DNA from: an uncultured Spirochaetales bacterium | GTDB lineage: Bacteria > UBP6 > UBA1177 | Assembly (NCBI GenBank): GCA_902774115.1 | Contig: CACYHH010000001.1 | Location: 1-64,000 of the forward strand | Reading direction: 5' to 3' | DNA length: 64,000 nt | Part shown: positions 46,557 to 55,583 of the stretch, piece by piece | Position numbering within the stretch: position 1 is the first letter of the stretch | Layout of the letters: the number at the start of each line of letters is the position of its first letter | Made by a program: the position numbers and the translations under genes | The notes under the pieces: model-generated | What the model was told of the DNA's origin: nothing | What the model saw: only the letters and a program-made list of their open reading frames with translations | Database searches by the model: none

Positions 46557-46607
46557 ATCTAAAATCTGAATTCTTCGCCGTGCGCTGATCGGCGTTGCGG
46601 AGACAAT

Positions 46608-47624
46608 TTAATTCAATTTCAGTTCTCTATTCAAAAGTAGCGATTCTAACGTGTTCTTATAATTTGCAATTCCTTTGATTTCCAAGATTGTTGTGATCCT
46701 GTGCCCTGCATCTTTGCTGCTTGCGCCGCAGTGGTAGAGCCTTTCGTTTTCTGTTCTGAAATCAATAACGATATACCTGTCGTGGATTCGGCCCGAAGAA
46801 GCAATGAATTTTATATTTGTATTGGGATATTCTTTCAAAAAATCGTTGTATTCAGTGATTTTCAGCGGATTTTTCCCTTTGTTGTCGCTGATTATAGTAA
46901 TTCGGACTCCTTTTTTCGCACTTGCGAGATGGTGCAGAGTTTTCAATCCCAAATAATCGTCAATTACAATGATGTTCTTTTCTGCAGTCCCGTAGATTTT
47001 CTGATACGCGAAATCTGCTTTGAATGGCTCACCGTCAAGAATCAGTATTTCCTCGTTTCTGATTCCCGTGTCGAAAAGTTTGATAAAATCTGACAATTCA
47101 TCCTTTTTAACCATATTTTTTTCAATATCCTGAATTTTGTCGGATAGTTTTTCCTGTTTGTTTTGGAGCAGCTTCAATTCTTCATAAGGCAAAAGCGGAG
47201 TGTTTTGCAAAATATAATGCGCCACTTCGACAAAAACTTCCATTATCAAAATGCTTGCTTCTATCGCTCTGTCTGTGTGCAGCACGGATGTCAGCATCGA
47301 AAGTCCATGTTCGGTGTAGACATAAGGCAAATATTTTGAGTACTTGCCCTGTTCCAATTCTAAGATGCCAATTTGGCATCTTAGAATTTCGTGATACTCC
47401 TCTCTTGAAATTTGAAAGCAGAATTTTGGTGGAAATCGCTTGATATTTCGCTTCATTGCCCTGTTGAGAGCAGCTGTTTCAACCCCGAAATAGGCGGCAA
47501 TATCGCTGTCTAGCATGACGCGAAGACCGCGAATTTCGTAAATCTGAGATTTTACTTTTTTCCTGTCGATCTTGTTTAAGATTGTGGGCTCGTTTTTGCT
47601 AATGATTTCAAGTTGTTTTGACAT
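46608..47624 (-). CDS. ORF6N-domain protein with PLD-like C-terminal motif
   Basis: This is a 338-residue protein. The N-terminal ORF6N domain (about 28-115) has YEIRGLRVMLDSDIAAYFGV, LNRAMKRNIKRFP and YLPYVYTEHGLSMLTSVL. ORF6N is a DNA-associated domain of phage antirepressor-like proteins, also common as chromosomal single genes. A helical stretch (165-190) leads to a C-terminal domain containing HDRYIVID and then GASSKD. This resembles one HxK-x4-D half-site of the phospholipase D superfamily with Arg for Lys. Function is unknown; regulation or mobile-element defence is possible. It is AT-rich and stands alone. The coding sequence contains a perfect 33-bp palindrome. Confidence 0.8.
   Translation of the reverse strand: MSKQLEIISKNEPTILNKIDRKKVKSQIYEIRGLRVMLDSDIAAYFGVETAALNRAMKRNIKRFPPKFCFQISREEYHEILRCQIGILELEQGKYSKYLPYVYTEHGLSMLTSVLHTDRAIEASILIMEVFVEVAHYILQNTPLLPYEELKLLQNKQEKLSDKIQDIEKNMVKKDELSDFIKLFDTGIRNEEILILDGEPFKADFAYQKIYGTAEKNIIVIDDYLGLKTLHHLASAKKGVRITIISDNKGKNPLKITEYNDFLKEYPNTNIKFIASSGRIHDRYIVIDFRTENERLYHCGASSKDAGHRITTILEIKGIANYKNTLESLLLNRELKLN
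47356..47388. repeat. Perfect 33-bp palindrome inside the ORF6N gene
   Basis: Arms of 16 bases, AATTCTAAGATGCCAA (47356-47371) and its exact reverse complement (47373-47388), flank a single T. It lies wholly inside the coding sequence and encodes EILRCQIGILE. It could extrude as a cruciform or form a strong mRNA hairpin. Confidence 0.95.
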
Positions 47625-47879
47625 GGCAATCCATCCTGTTTATTGTTAGTCATGCATTTCTCGTGGACAAAATACCACTTTTCCATCTTTGCCAAACCAA
47701 AACTTTGATATTTTATAGATTTATTTTAAAAAATCTATGATAATTTTGCGAAACAATCCTCTGCCTTGTGAATTTTGTCGGAGCGCAGGCGGCCCGCCCG
47801 CAGTCATCTTAAACGATGTGAAAGAACTCAAAATTTTTTTCCAATATAGCTGGAACTTTTTAAGAGTATGAGTGCTGAT

Positions 47880-48191
47880 TTATCTATGAGATTTTGATCG
47901 TTTACGTGGCACTGAATGTTTTTTTGTTTTATTGGGTTTTCTGTTTTGAGGTGTCTCAGAAGATCTGTGCGCTTTGTGTTTTTCCAACTCTGCTTCTGCA
48001 ATAAAAGCACATTTCCCTTTTGGAAAATTCTTAAGATAATTTTCCCATACCTTTACATCATTGGCCTTTGTTGCGTATTCACAGGCTAAAGAATCAGCTT
48101 CCACTCTCTGTTGTAACTGAATTCTATTAGGTCGGCATCCAACAAAGAAAAATAGTGTAAAAAGCGTGAAAACAGCACAGAATTTTTTCAT
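47880..48191 (-). CDS. Small lipoprotein with basic tail
   Basis: This is a 103-residue lipoprotein. The signal peptide ends at Cys19 (FFFVGC). A short helical domain (about 25-70) has the motif WENYLKNFPKGKCAF, which resembles a repeated W-x-x-YL-x-x-FP-x-G motif found in periplasmic proteins. A Lys/Arg/Ser-rich tail ends the protein (KPNKTKKHSVPRKRSKSHR). I chose ATG at 48191 because GGAG lies six bases before it and the signal peptide begins there. The 255 bases to the ORF6N gene and the 200 bases to cca show nothing else I can name. Confidence 0.65.
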   Translation of the reverse strand: MKKFCAVFTLFTLFFFVGCRPNRIQLQQRVEADSLACEYATKANDVKVWENYLKNFPKGKCAFIAEAELEKHKAHRSSETPQNRKPNKTKKHSVPRKRSKSHR

Positions 48192-48391
48192 ACTAAACTC
48201 CATAAAACAAAAAAATGCTAAAATTATTAAAGAATTCTGAATTTTTCCGATAGAAAAACTTGACTTGAGTGAAACAGAGATACGCTTTTTTAATGTTGCG
48301 TTGCGTTGCAGTATCATTTTGTCTTCAAATTAAGTTATCAAGAAAACAACAAATAATAATAAAGAAGGTGGAACGAAAAACAAGTTTTTGA

Positions 48392-49582
48392 CTATCTTTT
48401 CGCCAGTTCCTTATATTTCAGAATTTTAAGCTGCATCAGGATTTCTGCGCTTTTTGGACCTGCGTTCCAGTATTTTTCGGGAAGTTTTACGTCAAGGACG
48501 GGAAGCATTTTTCTGATGAAGGAGCGTGCTTCGTCGTTCTGGCGGCCGTTGTCGGCTTTGACTGCGTCCATAAAGCCGTCGAATCCGCACGAGCATTTGA
48601 GGATATTCTGGATTATTGTGATCGCTTTTTTGGGGGTGATTTTGTCAATCTCCCGGACGATCATGTGGTATTTTGCGACTGTTTTTGCCGCAAATCTGTA
48701 ACGCTCCGGGACGTTTTTTATTCTTCGGCAGAAGTTTTCGATTATCGGAACTCCCGCTTTGTCGTGTCCGTAGTGGTGCGGGTAGTTGTCAGGCGAAGAT
48801 GCTGCCTTTCCCCAGTCGTGACATAATGCGGCAAACATGGCGACAGGGTCGTCGTTGCCTGAATCTTTAAGCCTGTCCATCGTTTCGATCGTGTGGATGA
48901 AGGCGTCTCCTTCGGGGTGATACTGGATCGGGCCTGCCGGAACGCCGATGAGATCAGCGACTTCCGGAAAGTGGAATTTCAGCAAATCCGCCTCTTTCAA
49001 AATTGTGAAAAAACGGCTCGGGCGGGGGTAGGAGAGTGCCTTTTCAAGTTCTTTCCAGACCCGTTCGTTCGAGAGAAAAAGAAGTTCGTCGCCGATTGAG
49101 TGCATCATTTCTATTGTCGAAGGATCGATTGTGAAATCGGGAAATTTCGCGGCAAAACGCGCGACTCTGTAAACACGCAGCGGGTCTTCGGCAAAAGCCT
49201 TCGAAACATGGACTATCCTTTTGTTTTTTATGTCTTCGATCCCGCCGAAAGGGTCGATGTATCCGCCTGGAGAATCGGGATCTTTCGCAATCGCGTTTAT
49301 CGTGATGTCGCGCCGCTTCAAGTCTTCTTCCAAAGTGATGTCAGGCGAAAACTCGACATCGAAACCTGTGTAGCCGCGGCCGTTTTTGCGCTCTTTTCTC
49401 GCAAAGGCGTATTCGCAGCCGTTTACAAGAAAAACAGGAAAGGATTTTCCGACTTTTTCAGCTTTAGAAAATTTTGCCATAAACTCGGCTTCGGTTGCTC
49501 CGACAACGACAAAATCCTTGTCGTTTGCTTCAATTCCCAAGATTTCATCGCGGACAGAGCCGCCGACAGCATAAATTTTCAT
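48392..49582 (-). CDS. cca: tRNA nucleotidyltransferase with HD domain (CCA-adding)
   Basis: This enzyme repairs or adds the CCA end of tRNAs. It has 396 residues. The N-terminus has the class II nucleotidyltransferase start YAVGGSVRDEILG, then DKDFVVVG, FARKERK and the RRDITINAIA motif (amino-acid template region downstream: EDPLRVYRVARFAAKF). A C-terminal HD domain has ALCHDWGKA (about 247-255) and HHYGHD, as in the gammaproteobacterial multifunctional enzyme. Both tRNAs in the window already encode CCA, so repair is the probable role. It is the last gene of a long minus-strand run, 10 bases after the nitrilase gene. Confidence 0.94.
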   Translation of the reverse strand: MKIYAVGGSVRDEILGIEANDKDFVVVGATEAEFMAKFSKAEKVGKSFPVFLVNGCEYAFARKERKNGRGYTGFDVEFSPDITLEEDLKRRDITINAIAKDPDSPGGYIDPFGGIEDIKNKRIVHVSKAFAEDPLRVYRVARFAAKFPDFTIDPSTIEMMHSIGDELLFLSNERVWKELEKALSYPRPSRFFTILKEADLLKFHFPEVADLIGVPAGPIQYHPEGDAFIHTIETMDRLKDSGNDDPVAMFAALCHDWGKAASSPDNYPHHYGHDKAGVPIIENFCRRIKNVPERYRFAAKTVAKYHMIVREIDKITPKKAITIIQNILKCSCGFDGFMDAVKADNGRQNDEARSFIRKMLPVLDVKLPEKYWNAGPKSAEILMQLKILKYKELAKR

Positions 49583-49592
49583 GATTCAGATT

Positions 49593-50378
49593 TTATTTGT
49601 AGAAAATTGTCCGTCTGTCGCCCAAAACATCATTGAAATCGTTGAGTTTTTTGTTTCTTGAAAGTTTCGTGTCGATTTCTGCCGTGAAAACGCCTGTTTT
49701 ATCGGAAGGAGCATCGACAAGGTAGTTGCCAAGCGGATCGACGATGACGCTTTCGCCTGTGTAGGTGAGTTTTTCGCCGTCGCGTTCCTCAGTTCCGATA
49801 CGGTTGGAAGTTGCGATATAGACTTTGTTTTCGATCGCTCTTGCAAACGCCGCACGCTGGAAGTAGGGCATTACGATATTTGTGCAGTGGGCGATGAGAT
49901 CGGCTCCAAGAAGGGCCAGAGTTCTGAAACTTTCAGAAAAATACCAGTCGAAGCAAATTGCCTGACCGATTCTGACTCCGTGCCATTCTTTGACGAAAAA
50001 TCCGGTGTTTCCGGGAGCATAGAAGATTTTCTCTTTGTAAAAAAGGTGCGATTTGCGGTAGATGTGCTTCTCGCCTTCAGGCGTTATGAAAACCGAGGAA
50101 TTGTAGATTTTTCCGTCTTCAGCCGCTTCCGGAAAACCGAGAATTACAGCGCTACCGTGAGCTTTTGACCACTCGGCAAAACGCATGATGTTGTCAGAAC
50201 CGGCCTTGTCGGCAAGCGCTGCGGCTTCTTCTTTGGAGACAAGCTGATACCCCGAATAAGACATTTCGGGGAGGATGTAGAGCTCGGCTTCCGTTGATTC
50301 CATCATTTTAAGCAAGTCATTGATATTTTTTTCTTTTTCGCCAAAAAGAGGGCTGTTTTGAACAACTGCGATCTTCAT
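49593..50378 (-). CDS. Carbon-nitrogen hydrolase (nitrilase superfamily)
   Basis: This is a cytoplasmic amidase of 261 residues. The Glu-Lys-Cys catalytic triad is visible: E38 in LPEMSYSGY, K109 in YRKSHLF and C142 in ICFDWYF. Length and motifs fit the omega-amidase/carbamoylase-like branches, but the substrate cannot be assigned. It lies 30 bases after pilT and 10 bases before cca in the same direction. Confidence 0.9.
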   Translation of the reverse strand: MKIAVVQNSPLFGEKEKNINDLLKMMESTEAELYILPEMSYSGYQLVSKEEAAALADKAGSDNIMRFAEWSKAHGSAVILGFPEAAEDGKIYNSSVFITPEGEKHIYRKSHLFYKEKIFYAPGNTGFFVKEWHGVRIGQAICFDWYFSESFRTLALLGADLIAHCTNIVMPYFQRAAFARAIENKVYIATSNRIGTEERDGEKLTYTGESVIVDPLGNYLVDAPSDKTGVFTAEIDTKLSRNKKLNDFNDVLGDRRTIFYK

Positions 50379-50408
50379 GAAAACTCCTTGATTTATTGTT
50401 GGGAAAAA

Positions 50409-51596
50409 CTATTTGTCGAATTCGAAATCGGTAGGTTCGTACTGCGGAGTCATACCTTCGGAACCAGTGTCGAAAGAACCCCAGTCTCCGCCGCCCGACA
50501 TGCTGACACCTTTCATTCTGAGAACGAGGTCATCCGGACTTGTTGCGTTTTCAAGAGCTTCCTGTTCGGAGATGTGACCGTCCTGGTAAAGCTGGAATAT
50601 CGACTGGTCGAAAGTCTGCATTCCGTAGTTCTGATGCCCTTTTTCGATAACGTCGGTAAGTTCCTTGAACCTTGAACCGTCAACGATTATCTCTTTGACG
50701 AGCTGCGATGCGACGAGGATTTCGACTGCCGGAACACGTGCTTTTCCGTCTTTTTTCTTGATAAGACGCTGGCTTATTGCAGCCGCAAGAACGCTTCCGA
50801 GCTGCTGACGGATCTGTCCCTGATTGTTCGGCGGAAATACCGAGATGATTCGGTTTATCGTTTCAGCCGCGTTCAGAGTGTGGAGCGTACTGATGACAAG
50901 GTGACCTGTTTCAGCCGCGGTGAGGGCGATTTCTATTGTTTCAAGGTCACGCATTTCGCCGACCATGATTACATCCGGGTCTTCACGGAGCGATGCTCTG
51001 AGAGCGGTCGAGAAAGACTTGGTATCGATACCGATTTCGCGCTGGCTGACGATACTTTTTTTGTCGCGAAGCAGAAATTCGATAGGATCTTCAATAGTTA
51101 TGATGTTACAGCCTCTTGTCGAATTGATGTAGTCAACAATTGAAGCCATTGTCGTCGATTTACCGCTTCCCGTTGTTCCCGTAACAAGGATAAGTCCGCG
51201 TCTGTTGTCGGCTATTTTTTTGATTGCAGGCGGCAGAATAAGTTCGTCAATCGATTTGACGGAGAAAGGAATCGTTCTGAAAACTGCTCCGAGCGAACTT
51301 CTCTGTTTGAAGACGTTGACCCTGAATCGGCCGACGCCGGAAACGCTGTGCGAAAGGTCGATTTCTGCGTTTTCCTTGAGAGCGCGGCGCTGCTCGTCGT
51401 TGAGGATTCCCGCGATCATCGGATTGAGTTTTTCAGGCTTGAGTATTCCGTATTTGTCCATTTTGTTCAGGACACCGTTGATTCTGAAAACAGGAGCGCT
51501 GTGTGTTTTCAAATGGATGTCGGATGCTCCTAAATTTGCCGCATCGTGCAGAAGTTCATTAAGAAACTGAATGTATTCCTGAAAAGCGTCGCTCAT
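50409..51596 (-). CDS. pilT: Type IV pilus retraction ATPase, PilT
   Basis: This is a hexameric cytoplasmic ATPase that retracts type IV pili, 395 residues. The N-terminal PAS-like domain has GASDIHLKT. The Walker A is GTTGSGKST (140-148), the Asp box is IITIEDPIEF, Walker B is LREDPDVIMVGEMRDLETI, and the His box is GHLVISTLHT. The retraction signature AIRNLIRE-type region is replaced by VDGSRFKELTDVIEKG. The C-terminal tail is acidic and Gly/Ser-rich. No other pilus gene is in the window. Its ATG overlaps the recA stop by one base (TAATG), so the two are translationally coupled. Confidence 0.94.
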   Translation of the reverse strand: MSDAFQEYIQFLNELLHDAANLGASDIHLKTHSAPVFRINGVLNKMDKYGILKPEKLNPMIAGILNDEQRRALKENAEIDLSHSVSGVGRFRVNVFKQRSSLGAVFRTIPFSVKSIDELILPPAIKKIADNRRGLILVTGTTGSGKSTTMASIVDYINSTRGCNIITIEDPIEFLLRDKKSIVSQREIGIDTKSFSTALRASLREDPDVIMVGEMRDLETIEIALTAAETGHLVISTLHTLNAAETINRIISVFPPNNQGQIRQQLGSVLAAAISQRLIKKKDGKARVPAVEILVASQLVKEIIVDGSRFKELTDVIEKGHQNYGMQTFDQSIFQLYQDGHISEQEALENATSPDDLVLRMKGVSMSGGGDWGSFDTGSEGMTPQYEPTDFEFDK

Positions 51597-52672
51597 TATT
51601 TGCCTCCGGTACTCTTTTTCTGTTTTTTATCTTCTTCGTTTTCAGCCGGTTTCTGCTCGTTTTTCGGCTGTTCGTCAGCATCTTTGAGTAAATTGTGTTT
51701 TTCTTTGATTTTGTTGACGATTTCCTTCATAAGTTCAGGATTTTCCTTCAGAGTTTTTGCCGCATTCGAGATGCCCTGACCGAGTTTTTCGTCGTTGTAG
51801 GCATACCAGCTGCCGCTTTTTACGATGATTCCGTCTGTTTCGGCAACGTTTATCATATCGGTAAGTCTGTCAATGCCTTTGCCGTAGATTATGTCGAAAA
51901 CAGCTTCTCTGAAAGGTGGGAACATCTTGTTTTTCTGGATTTTTACTTTTACCTGGTTGCCGATAACGGTTTCCTTTTCCTTGATGCTTGCGATTCTTCT
52001 TATATCGATTCTTATCGAAGCGTAGAATTTAAGGGCGTTTCCGCCTGTCGTGGTTTCGGGATTGCCGAACATTACGCCGATCTTGCTTCTGAGCTGGTTG
52101 ATGAAGATGAGGCAGGTTTTGGATTTGCTGACCGCTGCCGTGAGTTTGCGGAGCGCCTGCGACATAAGTCTTGCCTGAACGCCCATCTGGCTTTCGCCCA
52201 TTTCGCCTTCGATCTCGCTTCTCGGAACGAGTGCCGCGACGGAGTCTATAACAAGAACGTCGATAGCGTTGCTGCGGACGAGAGTTTCAGCTATTTCAAG
52301 AGCCTGTTCCGCGTAATCGGGCTGTGAAACTACAAGCGAATCAACTTGAATCCCCAGTCTTTTAGCATAGTTAAGGTCAAATGCGTGCTCGGCATCGATA
52401 AATGCGGCTGCACCGCCCTTTTTCTGCGCTTCCGCAATTGCATGAAGAGCGAGAGTCGTTTTTCCCGAAGATTCAGGACCGTAGATTTCGATGATTCTTC
52501 CTCTCGGATAACCGCCGATACCCATTGCAATGTCAAGGCTCATCGAACCCGACGGAATGACCGGAATATCGATGTTGGTCTCGTCTCCGAGAATCATAAT
52601 AGAGCCTTTGCCGTACTGCTTTTCAACGTTTCTGATAACGTTTTCGATCATTTCTTTTCTGTTTTCTGCCAT
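51596..52672 (-). CDS. recA: Recombinase A
   Basis: This is the strand-exchange protein for recombinational repair, 358 residues. The core starts with [15 protein letters not shown]. Walker A is GPESSGKTT (65-73), followed by [20 protein letters not shown]. Walker B is [15 protein letters not shown]; loop L1 includes [10 protein letters not shown], and loop L2 includes [21 protein letters not shown]. The C-terminal tail is Lys/Glu-rich ([15 protein letters not shown]). ATG at 52672 follows AGGGAG. It has its own promoter, with no LexA-type operator seen. pilT follows with a one-base overlap. Confidence 0.98.
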   Translation of the reverse strand: MAENRKEMIENVIRNVEKQYGKGSIMILGDETNIDIPVIPSGSMSLDIAMGIGGYPRGRIIEIYGPESSGKTTLALHAIAEAQKKGGAAAFIDAEHAFDLNYAKRLGIQVDSLVVSQPDYAEQALEIAETLVRSNAIDVLVIDSVAALVPRSEIEGEMGESQMGVQARLMSQALRKLTAAVSKSKTCLIFINQLRSKIGVMFGNPETTTGGNALKFYASIRIDIRRIASIKEKETVIGNQVKVKIQKNKMFPPFREAVFDIIYGKGIDRLTDMINVAETDGIIVKSGSWYAYNDEKLGQGISNAAKTLKENPELMKEIVNKIKEKHNLLKDADEQPKNEQKPAENEEDKKQKKSTGGK

Positions 52673-52704
52673 TTTTTTCTCCCTTGACAAATATTACATC
52701 TGAA

Positions 52705-52731
52705 ATTATAACAAAATTACCTGAAAATCAA
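52705..52731 (-). promoter_or_regulatory. Probable recA promoter
   Basis: On the minus strand TTGATT (52731-52726), a 15-base spacer and a perfect TATAAT (52710-52705). The ATG is 33 bases downstream. The spacer is short for sigma70, so regulation or a different -35 usage is possible. Confidence 0.5.
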
Positions 52732-52748
52732 CTTTTTAAAACCTGAAT

Positions 52749-53369
52749 TTAATTTTCTTTATTTCCGTTCTCTTTTTCACCTCTGAAAATAACGAATTTT
52801 TCCAGAGAAAACTCAAGTTCCGCAACGCTTTTTTCAGCGGTGTAGGTAAGGAATCTGTAAATTATGAGGCTCGGTATCGCGACCGTCAGTCCCGCAGCGG
52901 TCGTAATGAGTGCTTCCCAGATGCCGCCTGCTAAAATCATAGGGTTTCCCCCCGCTTCGGTGAATTTGTTGAATATCCTTATCATGCCGAGAACCGTTCC
53001 CAAAAGTCCGAGCAGAGGCGAAAGTGTTGCCATGACACCCGGAATCGACGTGTGGCTGTAAATCTCTTCCGTCACTTTTTTTGCGTATATTTCGGTGATT
53101 TTTTCTGTTTCAGTTGCAGACGAAGGATCGTCCAGAGTCATGTAAACCACACGTGAAAAGAGGTCATCGCTTTTTTTTGCCGCCTCTTTGAGATCGTTCC
53201 ACGCATGTTTTTCGGCAAGGTGCAGCAGAAGATCTCCGTTCGATATTATCCTGCTTTTTCTAAGTGCAAAAAGGCGCTCGAAAAGGATTGCCACACTTAC
53301 GATCGAGCATAGCAGGATCGGATACATGACGATTCCGCCTTTTGTGAAAATCGTAAAAATATCCATCAT
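52749..53369 (-). CDS. MotA/TolQ/ExbB proton channel protein
   Basis: This is an inner-membrane protein of 206 residues with three spans (about 13-33, 108-130, 150-172). The family pattern is clear: KGGIVMYPILLCSIVSVAILFERL at the first span, and IPGVMATLSPLLGLLGTVLGMI followed by AGGIWEALITTAAGLTVAIP. Family members form proton channels that drive TonB- or Tol-type complexes. The partner ExbD/TolR is not adjacent. An ATGATG pair allows a start at 53369 or 53366, with GAGG upstream. It sits 13 bases after the flavoprotein gene. Confidence 0.88.
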   Translation of the reverse strand: MMDIFTIFTKGGIVMYPILLCSIVSVAILFERLFALRKSRIISNGDLLLHLAEKHAWNDLKEAAKKSDDLFSRVVYMTLDDPSSATETEKITEIYAKKVTEEIYSHTSIPGVMATLSPLLGLLGTVLGMIRIFNKFTEAGGNPMILAGGIWEALITTAAGLTVAIPSLIIYRFLTYTAEKSVAELEFSLEKFVIFRGEKENGNKEN

Positions 53370-53382
53370 TTACCTCATAAAA

Positions 53383-54192
53383 CTACCTGATGCGGCACTG
53401 ATGATCTTTGTAAGTGCCTAATTTTTTTGCCAATTTTTCAAAATCAACCAGTTCGCCGTCAAATTCCGGACCGTCAACGCAGGCAAATTTCGTCTGACCT
53501 CCGATATTAACCCTGCAGCCGCCGCACATTCCGGTTCCGTCTATCATGAGCGGATTGAGGCTGACAGTCGATTTTATGCCGAATTTTGCAGCTTCGGAAA
53601 CCGTGTACTGCATCATTCTGACTGGACCTGCGATATAGACGTGGTCGAATTTTCCCCATTTTTCGATAGCCGGAGCGATAAGGTCAAGGGCAAGCCCCTG
53701 TTCGCCGATCGTGCCGTCGTCGGATGCTATCATGATGTTGTTTGCGACTTCGCGGACTTCCTGCCCGAGGATGAGATTTTTCTCTGTTCTGAAACCCATG
53801 AGAACAGTCGTCTGAACGCCGAGTTCGTGGTATCTCTGGATCAACGGGTAAAGCGGCGTGATGCCGATACCGCCTGAAACAAAGAGGACGCTTTTGAAGT
53901 TGGCGTCTATGTCGCTCGGCATTCCCAAAGGTCCAAGAACATCGCGGACATCAGTTCCTGCCGGACTTCCGCAGATCTCTCGCGTGCTTTCGCCTATAGC
54001 CTGAACGATGAGCGTAAGTTCTCCTTTTTCGACATTTCTTTTGCATATCGTGAGCGGGATCCTTTCGCTGTCTTCATTGAGATGGATGATGAGAAATTGT
54101 CCCGGCTGCCACATTTTTGCTATCAGAGGCGCCGTGATGACTATTTTGTGGATCCTCGGAGCTATTTCTTCAGTAGAGATGATTTTTTCCAT
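53383..54192 (-). CDS. FAD/NAD-binding electron-transfer protein (NfnA/PyrK-like)
   Basis: This is a 269-residue flavoprotein with a ferredoxin-NADP reductase fold. It has FAD-binding PGQFLIIHL and IPLTICKR, NAD-binding FVSGGIGITPLYPL, and a C-terminal 2Fe-2S site with GMCGGCRVNIGG, then KFACVDGPEFDGELVDF. This ending is typical of NfnA and sulfide-dehydrogenase/SudB-type subunits rather than PyrK proper. The usual partner (NfnB/GltD-like large subunit or PyrD) is not in the window. Neighbours are OmpA-like and ExbB-like envelope genes. Confidence 0.87.
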   Translation of the reverse strand: MEKIISTEEIAPRIHKIVITAPLIAKMWQPGQFLIIHLNEDSERIPLTICKRNVEKGELTLIVQAIGESTREICGSPAGTDVRDVLGPLGMPSDIDANFKSVLFVSGGIGITPLYPLIQRYHELGVQTTVLMGFRTEKNLILGQEVREVANNIMIASDDGTIGEQGLALDLIAPAIEKWGKFDHVYIAGPVRMMQYTVSEAAKFGIKSTVSLNPLMIDGTGMCGGCRVNIGGQTKFACVDGPEFDGELVDFEKLAKKLGTYKDHQCRIR

Positions 54193-54202
54193 GTTTCCTC
54201 TA

Positions 54203-55573
54203 TCAGTCTGTTACGACGAAGAATTCGACTCTTCTGTTTTTAACCATATCGGGTTCGGTGTCGCCGTTTGCAACAGGTTCAGCTGCGCCGATTATCTTGA
54301 TCTTTATCCTGTTCGCCTCAACGCCGTTTTTAATGAGAACAGCTTTTACCGCATTCGCACGTTTTTGGGCGAAAGATGCGTTTTCATGTCTGTCGGTGTG
54401 GGCTTCGATCCTGATTTTCAGCATGAAGTTTCTCGTCAGAATGAGAGCGACCTTTTCGATTTCGACAGTATCTGCGATGTAGTCGGATTCGTGCATGAAA
54501 TGGACTTCGTTCGGCAGTTTTTCGCCTGTTTTTACCGGCTGCATCGGAAGTGCAGCAGCTTCCTGTTTCGGAGCAGTTTTCTTCGGAGCCTTTTTAACTT
54601 TCTTTTCTTCAGGTTTTTTCTCTTCCTGCTTCGGCTGTTCTTCCTGTCTGACCTCTCTTTTTCTAAGTTTGAAGTCGTCCCTGTTGCGTTCGTCTTCGGG
54701 CGGAAGGACGTTCATATTCCACGAAATTCCGGCGTAAATGCGGTATTTGGGAACTGCTACCGCTTTGCCGAAACCGCCGAACGCACCTGCGATGACGTCA
54801 ATGTTTACAGGGGTTTTGAAGCGGACGCCGCCGCCAAATTCAATGTTGTCCTGAGCATCGTTCTTGAAAGGTGATTTTATCGAAGTTGCCGAATGAAATT
54901 CAGCGTTTATGTCAAGCAGTTTTTCTACTGCATGGATGTTGAGTCCGAGTTTGAGACCGAATTCGTCGTCGAATTTCGATGTCGCGAAAGTCTGTTTCGG
55001 AAGAACATGATAGTAAAGGTTGAGAGCGGCATCGACCCATTTTGTCTGCGTTCCGAGGGCGATTGCCGGACGGAATGTGAACTGGCCGCTGCCGAGCGCC
55101 GAGTGGATCTGTTTTCCGGTAGGAGCGGTTACTTCTGTGATTACCGACATCGAAATCGCCTTATCGAAAAGGCTGAAAAGCTGGAATCTCGGAACAAGTC
55201 TGAGGTCGCCGACACCCGCTTTTGCAAGAGAGTCATCCTTGTTCCAGCCGTCACCGTTTTCAAAAAGGATAACAGGAAGGGAGACGCCGATATCAAACCA
55301 CTTTACGACGCTGTAAAATAACGAAATATCGGCTGCGAGCTGGTTTGAAATAACTTCGCTTCCGCCTGAAACTATTATCGGTGCGTGCTGGAAATTCATG
55401 ATGAAATCAACGCCTAAAAGTCCTTCTTCAAGTCCTTCGGAACCGTAGACCGTTAAAAATCCGTCGGCGAAAGGCGAGGTTTTGAATCTGTTGCCGTCGA
55501 TCGCGAAATCAGCGGAAAGCCTTGCGACGAAAAGGAAAAGTACCGAAAACAGGAGAATCTTATTCAATTTCAT
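54203..55573 (-). CDS. OmpA-domain outer-membrane protein
   Basis: This is a 456-residue outer-membrane protein. The signal peptide ends near residue 21. The N-terminal barrel-like region covers about 25-300. A Lys/Glu/Pro-rich linker (about 305-345) precedes the OmpA/MotB peptidoglycan-binding domain (about 350-456), with KIRIEAHTDRHENASFAQKRANAV and VKNRRVEFFV. It should tether the outer membrane to peptidoglycan. GGGAGG precedes the ATG. It lies 10 bases after trpS and 10 bases before the flavoprotein gene. Confidence 0.9.
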   Translation of the reverse strand: MKLNKILLFSVLFLFVARLSADFAIDGNRFKTSPFADGFLTVYGSEGLEEGLLGVDFIMNFQHAPIIVSGGSEVISNQLAADISLFYSVVKWFDIGVSLPVILFENGDGWNKDDSLAKAGVGDLRLVPRFQLFSLFDKAISMSVITEVTAPTGKQIHSALGSGQFTFRPAIALGTQTKWVDAALNLYYHVLPKQTFATSKFDDEFGLKLGLNIHAVEKLLDINAEFHSATSIKSPFKNDAQDNIEFGGGVRFKTPVNIDVIAGAFGGFGKAVAVPKYRIYAGISWNMNVLPPEDERNRDDFKLRKREVRQEEQPKQEEKKPEEKKVKKAPKKTAPKQEAAALPMQPVKTGEKLPNEVHFMHESDYIADTVEIEKVALILTRNFMLKIRIEAHTDRHENASFAQKRANAVKAVLIKNGVEANRIKIKIIGAAEPVANGDTEPDMVKNRRVEFFVVTD

Positions 55574-55583
55574 ATCAACCTCC

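Noticed and set aside
42091-47624. A defence island made of the ankyrin, AAA ATPase and ORF6N genes
   Set aside because: A housekeeping glnA lies among them, orientations differ, and no known defence nuclease or toxin pair is present.
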